From Echinostoma caproni (taxonomy: Eukaryota > Platyhelminthes > Trematoda > Plagiorchiida > Echinostomatidae): 11,514 bases of DNA. This document shows, in pieces, positions 7,595 through 11,514 of the stretch (positions within the stretch are counted from its first letter, which is position 1; every line of letters starts with the position of its first letter). A model generated the notes under the pieces. That model was not told the origin of the DNA. It saw only the letters and a program-made list of their open reading frames with translations, and did not search any database. Location of the stretch: NCBI GenBank assembly GCA_900618425.1, contig UZAN01056463.1:1-11514 (forward strand), in the 5' to 3' direction. Both the position numbers and the translations under genes were made by a program.

Positions 7595-8490
7595 CGCACT
7601 AAAATTTTCAAACTAAAGAACTAATCACACTTGAGCAATGTTCTGCAGAGTTACAACGGAAACATCACTGATAGACATTGCGCCAAATTTTCCAAAGTTG
7701 ACACCGAAGGCGTTTTGTCGTATAGATTAGCTTAAATGCACTGTGTATGTCATCAGATCGAGCACGTAACAGCATTGAAAATCGGCTCAGATGTGGAGTT
7801 CGCTAACAGCATACACGTGTAACCCACAAAACCTAACAGAGAATCGTTCTAATATTTCTTTGAGGTTGGGTATTTTGTCTAAAACACTTCCTGAATAAAA
7901 GAGCAACTGAGCGTATTTTGGCGCAAGACACATAGAGATTACTAGATGGAGAACAGTTGGCCAGAACAGTACCGGATACACAGGCCTGATGACCAAGGAT
8001 GACGGCAAAATTGGTTGTGCTTCGGATAAATTTTGTTTAATCATTCATTTACCACTTGTTCCAATCTACAACGTTCCAATTGCATCGTGTGAAGGGCAAA
8101 TTTGCTTATCAAATGCCCAGTTGGAAGTGTTCGGTACAGTTTGTACTTTCTCACAAAGTAAAAATGGTTTATTTTCGTGCATGTCAATCTAAGTCCTTCC
8201 TGCGCACGACCTAAAAACATTCCCAAAACGCCATGAACTTGTTGTTCTTTTCCGTTTCTACAAAAGCTTCGTTTCGGATACAGAATAATGATTTCAATGA
8301 AATAATGAAAACCAAACCGATGTGGATCGAATTGTATCATATGCCCACGGACTTAATGGATGTAAAAAGGAACAATAATCGATTGTCAGACGGAATACTT
8401 ACGAACAAGATTTCTTTGGCCACTCAAAACTGTGAAGAAAGAAGAAAGAGTATCTTAAGGTGTGGTGATTGCAGACAGAGAACAGAAATT

Positions 8491-8507
8491 GTGTGTATAT
8501 ATATATG
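8491..8507. repeat. Compound (GT)3(AT)5 repeat
   Basis: GTGTGT runs directly into ATATATATAT. Confidence 0.85.
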
Positions 8508-8708
8508 ATCGTATCTTGACGTCTTTCTATACAAGTTCCTACTAATGTTTGTCTTAGTTCTGCTAGATAGTTGGTTGTTTAGCCATACCTCTACCAGAGA
8601 GGGGATCATCCGTTTTAGTTCCATTTCAACTCTCTGTTCCCTAGTCTAATCCCGCCAATCCGCGTTAATGATTTTATTCTTGTGGCGTTTGCAGCATGCT
8701 CGACTTAC

Positions 8709-8746
8709 ATATATATATATATATATATATGTATATGTATATATAC
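8709..8746. repeat. (AT)11 with interrupted GTATAT tail
   Basis: A 22-bp AT run (8709-8730) is followed by GTATATGTATATATA, an interrupted extension of the same microsatellite. Confidence 0.92.
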
Positions 8747-8749
8747 TCT

Positions 8750-9105
8750 CCTCTAACTATCTCACTGTTCTCTGTGAAGATTTTTCCTCGTTGTCATGAA
8801 GGCCGATTTTTAATTGCTGAGACGTGACCTCTCACTGTCTAACCGTGCGTTTTTTAAATCCGTTCTTGACTGTTCGGTTACACAATAGACCCAACGGACA
8901 GGCGGATTCGTGCTTGAGGTTGGCAAACAAAATTTCTTGTGATAGCAACCGTACACAGCAATCTGTCTGTATTATGCACATTTTGATAGTTAAAAGATCG
9001 GTAAAACGAATCCCAAATGGTATATGATTTCGTTCTCAAGATTTTGCATTTGATGAATGCAGAAATTTATCACAGTGTGAATAAGTCTATTAAATTGTCC
9101 TCTAG
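8750..9105. other. Non-coding stretch
   Basis: No supportable gene. The plus frame 8824-9027 has no domain or ATG start. Nothing else stands out. Confidence 0.45.
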
Positions 9106-9201
9106 CTTACAACATTAACTCTAAATCTTAGTCTGTCCGGGAATTGCATACTTATATATATTTATATTTTGGGTTACCTGACGGGTATCAACAACACGAA
9201 C

Positions 9202-9230
9202 GTTTCAGTGCGGGTATCGTTCACTGAAAC
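9202..9230. repeat. 9-bp perfect hairpin
   Basis: GTTTCAGTG (9202-9210) and CACTGAAAC (9222-9230) are exact reverse complements around an 11-nt loop. CGGGTATC occurs twice (about 9182 and 9211), the second copy being the start of the loop. Confidence 0.8.
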
Positions 9231-9754
9231 TGATGTGCCTACATCACCAATGAACGAGACATCCCTCCGTCAGAAAAAAACGTGTAACTAATCGGCAAAA
9301 CACCTCGGATTCACCGCGCAACGACTACATGCGTGTTGTGAACCCAAAGCATTGAATACAGATCCAGATCCTCTCGACTAATCGAGACATTCACCATGTT
9401 GGGGACGATCCCGGTCAATACGGTTGACATCGAAAGCCCCGAAGCTGTTTATTGGACACGTTTTTTCTCTCATAAAATGCCTTTACATATGAGTAGAACC
9501 ACCGACATGTCCAGTTGGGAGATGCTACAAGATTAATTGTTTCGGATTGCACAATTGTTCGACTATATAAATCGTGATATAGGTGGCAAACTTCACGCAC
9601 GTCCTCGTAAAGACTTCTCCTCGGTGAAAGATGCTTCACTTGAAGAGATCCAAGATTATCCGACTGAAAGGTTTTGCGTTCAGGAATCATTTGCTGTTCG
9701 ATTATATCAGTAGTATAAACTTGTTGGCCAGTGTCACACTACCCCTCGATCCTG

Positions 9755-9765
9755 GGCTCAAACCT
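9755..9765 (+). other. Weak B-box-like motif
   Basis: GGCTCAAACCT matches the Pol III B box (GGTTCGANNCC) at most positions but lacks the central CG. A TGGCCAGTG about 30 bp upstream is A-box-like. It could be a decayed SINE head. Confidence 0.2.
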
Positions 9766-10192
9766 CATCATGGCCCTTTAAAATTAAATAGTGGGCACCC
9801 CTTTGATCAGCCACACCCTGCCTGATTATAGATTGAAGAATTGTGTATTTAAAAAGCAATGAAAATGATGAAAACACAGTAGGCCATGCTTTGTTATCCA
9901 GGATAGGTAATTGTATGTCCGGGTTTGAATCCCACTGAATACGGAGGCTAAGAGCTGACGTTTTTGCTGATGGTAATCTAATAAACTGTTTTAAATCACT
10001 ATGTAACGCTTTGAAGGCTTTATAGTGAGTTTTTAGTATGCTAAGTAAAAACACTTTTGTCAGCACAAATGAAATCTGCCAAAGCCTGTGAAAATATGAA
10101 AACTGTTCGCTCAACAATGGAGGACATGTTAGACTTCCTGGTTCTTTTATCATAGACTGGCCCGATCGATATGCTGAGTGAAACCGTTGCAC
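9758..10192 (-). CDS. Longest ATG open frame, 144 codons, doubtful
   Basis: This is the longest ATG-initiated frame in the window. Its peptide has a moderately hydrophobic middle part (FVLTKVFLLSIL) and no domain I recognise. It contains IQWDSNPD, which is simply the antisense translation of the B-box-like motif at 9922-9932, so at least part of it runs through repeat-like DNA. In sequence of this composition one frame of this length among all six frames is not surprising. I list it for completeness and lean against it being a gene. Confidence 0.13.
   Translation of the reverse strand: MQRFHSAYRSGQSMIKEPGSLTCPPLLSEQFSYFHRLWQISFVLTKVFLLSILKTHYKAFKALHSDLKQFIRLPSAKTSALSLRIQWDSNPDIQLPILDNKAWPTVFSSFSLLFKYTILQSIIRQGVADQRGAHYLILKGHDEV
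9922..9932 (+). other. B-box-like motif of a decayed SINE or tRNA
   Basis: GGTTTGAATCC differs from a perfect B box by C-to-T in the central CG, a typical decay of old tRNA-derived repeats. The context TCCGGGTTTGAATCCCACT looks T-arm-like. The A box is not convincing. Confidence 0.3.
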
Positions 10193-10580
10193 TTGTTTAT
10201 TTCATCACTTTCCTCGAGCATCGAGCTCTCATGCTCACTACAAGCTAATTTCTAACCCGAAGACGCAACACTATCCGCAATCAAAAGCGAACTGGATTTA
10301 CTAACTGATTCGCTTCCAGCACGAAACCATTTCTTGAAATCATCTTGGTTAGAAACCTAGGACATCACAGCATCACTGCAGTCCCAGTTTCTTTTGTTTT
10401 CACACAGCATAAAATCGTCAACGTGTATCAGTGCACCTCGTTAACTAAGTTGTGAAATAAGAAAACAGCGCTTGTATAAACCCTATGCACTTTTTAATAG
10501 ATCTTTCACACTGTTCAGAGTAGGAGACCAACCTTTGTCTCAAACATCTAGTTTTATTTATTACTGACTGCTTATGAATT
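9940..10580. other. Non-coding stretch (apart from doubtful minus frame)
   Basis: Short open pieces on both strands exist, but none is supported. GAGCAT...ATGCTC (about 10218-10238) is a 6-bp hairpin around a GAGCTC palindrome. The minus frame 10445-10630 has no recognised content. Confidence 0.4.
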
Positions 10581-10587
10581 GAATAAG

Positions 10588-11153
10588 TGGATCTGATCGG
10601 TGTAGATGTGAGCTGATTGGCACGTATCATGAACGCAATTGGAACCGGGGTGTGAAACTGTCATGGGATATGGTTTCCGATTTTTACCTGGTTAGGCCGA
10701 ATGATCGGAGGATTGTGCCTGAAGATGAATTCTGGAGTGTGCTCAGTCAAAATCAATTGAGCAATTCGAAGTAAATTAATATCTAATCACGATAAGAACA
10801 AGTTCAACTTACAGTTTTGTGCCATCAGTATCACTAGAAATGTGTACCGAGCGAATTGTTGTTATTATTAGTTTTCTCAAATTATTGTCCTCATCAATAC
10901 TGAATATTTACAAAGTGGTGGAGAAACACACACGCACACAGACACAGTGAAAGACGCATTTAGAAAACAATCGATTGCTTGCCTTGAAGAATGACATCTG
11001 ATACTCAGCGGATAGTTGTTTAGTAGTTTTGTACAGCCGGGATATTTGTACCAGTTTGCACTTCGGCTCCCATAATAGAAATTTTCACGGTAATTCCTAT
11101 TTGTTTCTCTCTCTCTCTTCAGCTACGAGAAACTGTCAACCACTCCTCTATGA
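10588..11153 (+). CDS. Candidate last two exons of an unknown gene
   Basis: Between TGA (10580-10582) and TAA (10769-10773 region) one frame is open for 62 codons with protein-like composition. Pieces are CELIGTYHERNWNRGVKLSW and IVPEDEFWSVLSQNQLSNS. An acceptor-like AG lies at 10586-10587 (weak pyrimidine tract), and the frame ends at a donor-like AA|GTAAAT (10770/10771). The best acceptor in the window, a (TC)n tract ending TTCAG at 11122, follows 352 nt later. Joining them in phase continues NYEKLSTTPL and stops at TGA 11151-11153. The two other reading phases of the second exon stop further on (11164 region) or stay open. No family is recognised and the 5' exons were not found. This is inference from splice-site quality and frame agreement only. 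Confidence 0.3.
10926..10946. repeat. Imperfect (AC)n microsatellite
   Basis: ACACACACGCACACAGACACA, an AC tract with two interruptions, within the putative intron 10771-11122. Confidence 0.85.
11094..11122 (+). promoter_or_regulatory. Strong splice-acceptor-like site
   Basis: A pyrimidine tract with (TC)n at 11106-11118 ends in TTCAG. It has all the features of a metazoan 3' splice site on the plus strand, but such tracts also occur by chance. Confidence 0.45.
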
Positions 11154-11514
11154 CAATGCATAGCAAATATGAGGTCCGATTCATCACAAAGTTTTTTTGA
11201 TCAAACCTTCTCTCTTTTTCAGACTGAACTGTGTCAACTGCTGAAACCCTTAACCTGTACTCATCCTGTTTCTGTTTGATCGTCTGTCTTGTCGTACGCT
11301 AAACGGGGAACGGGTAGCTATTCATTTCTTTCTTTGAACATTTTCTGCTCTTTATTCTATTCAGAGTTTTATTTTATACCTGGAACTCTGCAGTCATGAG
11401 TGGGGTCGAGGTTTATCGGCTTTGCTCCTTCAGCCCACTCTCATATCGATCAAGTTCAAATGAAAATTTAACCCCCACGTCAGTGTCCTAAATTAACATG
11501 GGATCAGCAGATAC
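11154..11514 (+). other. Stretch with two further acceptor-like sites
   Basis: CCTTCTCTCTTTTTCAG ends at 11222 and TGCTCTTTATTCTATTCAG ends at 11364. After 11222 one phase reads TELCQLLKPLTCTHPVSV then TGA (11277-11279). After 11364 two phases are open, one with ATG at 11396 (MSGVEVYRLCSFSPLSYRS, Ser-rich) ending at TAA 11489-11491. These might be alternative terminal exons or the 3' UTR of the upstream candidate; no choice can be made. Confidence 0.25.

Larger units (their letters stand above)
7350..8700. other. AT-rich stretch with overlapping weak open frames
   Basis: Several opposed open frames of 66-99 codons overlap (minus 7787-8044 and 8041-8340; plus 7989-8192 and 8233-8508). None has a domain I recognise, and opposed pairs cannot all be real. 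The 7989 frame (ATG, Cys-rich, open from about 7912) and the 8233 frame (ATG, three codons after a stop) are the least unlikely. (TA)7 lies at 7581-7594 and a (GT)3(AT)5 tract at 8491-8507. Confidence 0.45.
9106..9791 (+). pseudogene. Stop-poor plus-strand stretch, possible decayed coding sequence
   Basis: In one frame, 9106-9378 is open except for TAA at 9289-9291 and ends at TAA 9379-9381. In the next frame, 9342-9788 (about 150 codons) has only two internal stops, TAA (9534-9536) and TAG (9711-9713), before TAG at 9789. An ATG at 9396 sits in a strong initiation context (TTCACCATGT). Translated pieces look compositionally like protein, for example LGTIPVNTVDIESPEAVYW after 9396, and SVKDASLEEIQDYPTERF in the third segment. 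The minus strand is also open (9415-9690, 91 codons), so direction is uncertain. I recognise no family. It could be a degraded transposon ORF, a pseudogene with single-base decay, or chance in a patch of higher GC. Confidence 0.25.

Noticed and set aside
7912..8192. Cys-rich plus frame with TKDDGKIGCASDK, briefly reminiscent of the CAP/SCP signature
   Set aside because: The conserved GHxTQxxW block is absent and the resemblance is limited to a few residues.
8233..8508. 91-codon ATG frame on the plus strand
   Set aside because: There is no domain, it overlaps an opposed open frame (8041-8340 minus), and it ends in an AT repeat. Chance cannot be excluded.
10072..10190. Short plus-strand frames with protein-like peptides such as NNGGHVRLPGSFIIDW
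   Set aside because: Three different frames all look plausible over the same bases, which shows how easily such impressions arise; no splice sites decide between them.
1..11514. Search for a trematode spliced-leader RNA gene, rRNA, CRISPR array, LTR pair or YADD reverse transcriptase motif
   Set aside because: None was seen by eye on either strand.

Overview
The window looks like AT-rich, gene-poor nuclear DNA from a metazoan, most plausibly a parasitic flatworm (trematode). The reasons are long (TA)n tracts, fossil mobile-element pieces (a GIY-YIG endonuclease fragment of Penelope type and tRNA-like SINE heads), two single-base assembly gaps (N at 2347 and 7288), and a near absence of long open frames. 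There are no bacterial operon features, rRNAs or CRISPR arrays. The lineage call is inference; no protein here was recognised closely enough to fix a species.

Layout. 1-2200 is non-coding sequence with a near-perfect 28-bp palindrome (805-832), a poly-C run and a 42-bp (TA)n tract. 2240-2395 is the most recognisable protein fossil: a frameshifted GIY-YIG domain like the C-terminus of Penelope-like retroelements. 2400-4770 is featureless AT-rich DNA with short palindromes and microsatellites. 4840-5125 is a T-rich tract ending in (TA)n. On the minus strand, 5367-5650 holds the most interesting candidate: an ATG, a signal-peptide-like start and a chain of tiny phase-compatible exons with short introns, resembling a trematode micro-exon gene (unproven). 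5728-5786 has two mutually exclusive hairpins. 6497-6575 has a tRNA-like SINE head. 6985-7345 is an island of about 55% GC with a 109-codon minus-strand open frame that becomes continuous once an apparent contig-overlap artefact at the N is removed. 7350-9100 is AT-rich with three (TA)n tracts. 9106-9791 is a plus-strand stretch with unusually few stops, perhaps a decayed coding sequence, followed by two B-box-like motifs. 10588-11153 may contain the last two exons of a plus-strand gene, followed by two more strong splice-acceptor-like sites before the window ends.

No gene is certain and no pathway can be built. Everything called coding here is a hypothesis from open frames, splice-site quality and phase agreement, and confidences are set accordingly.
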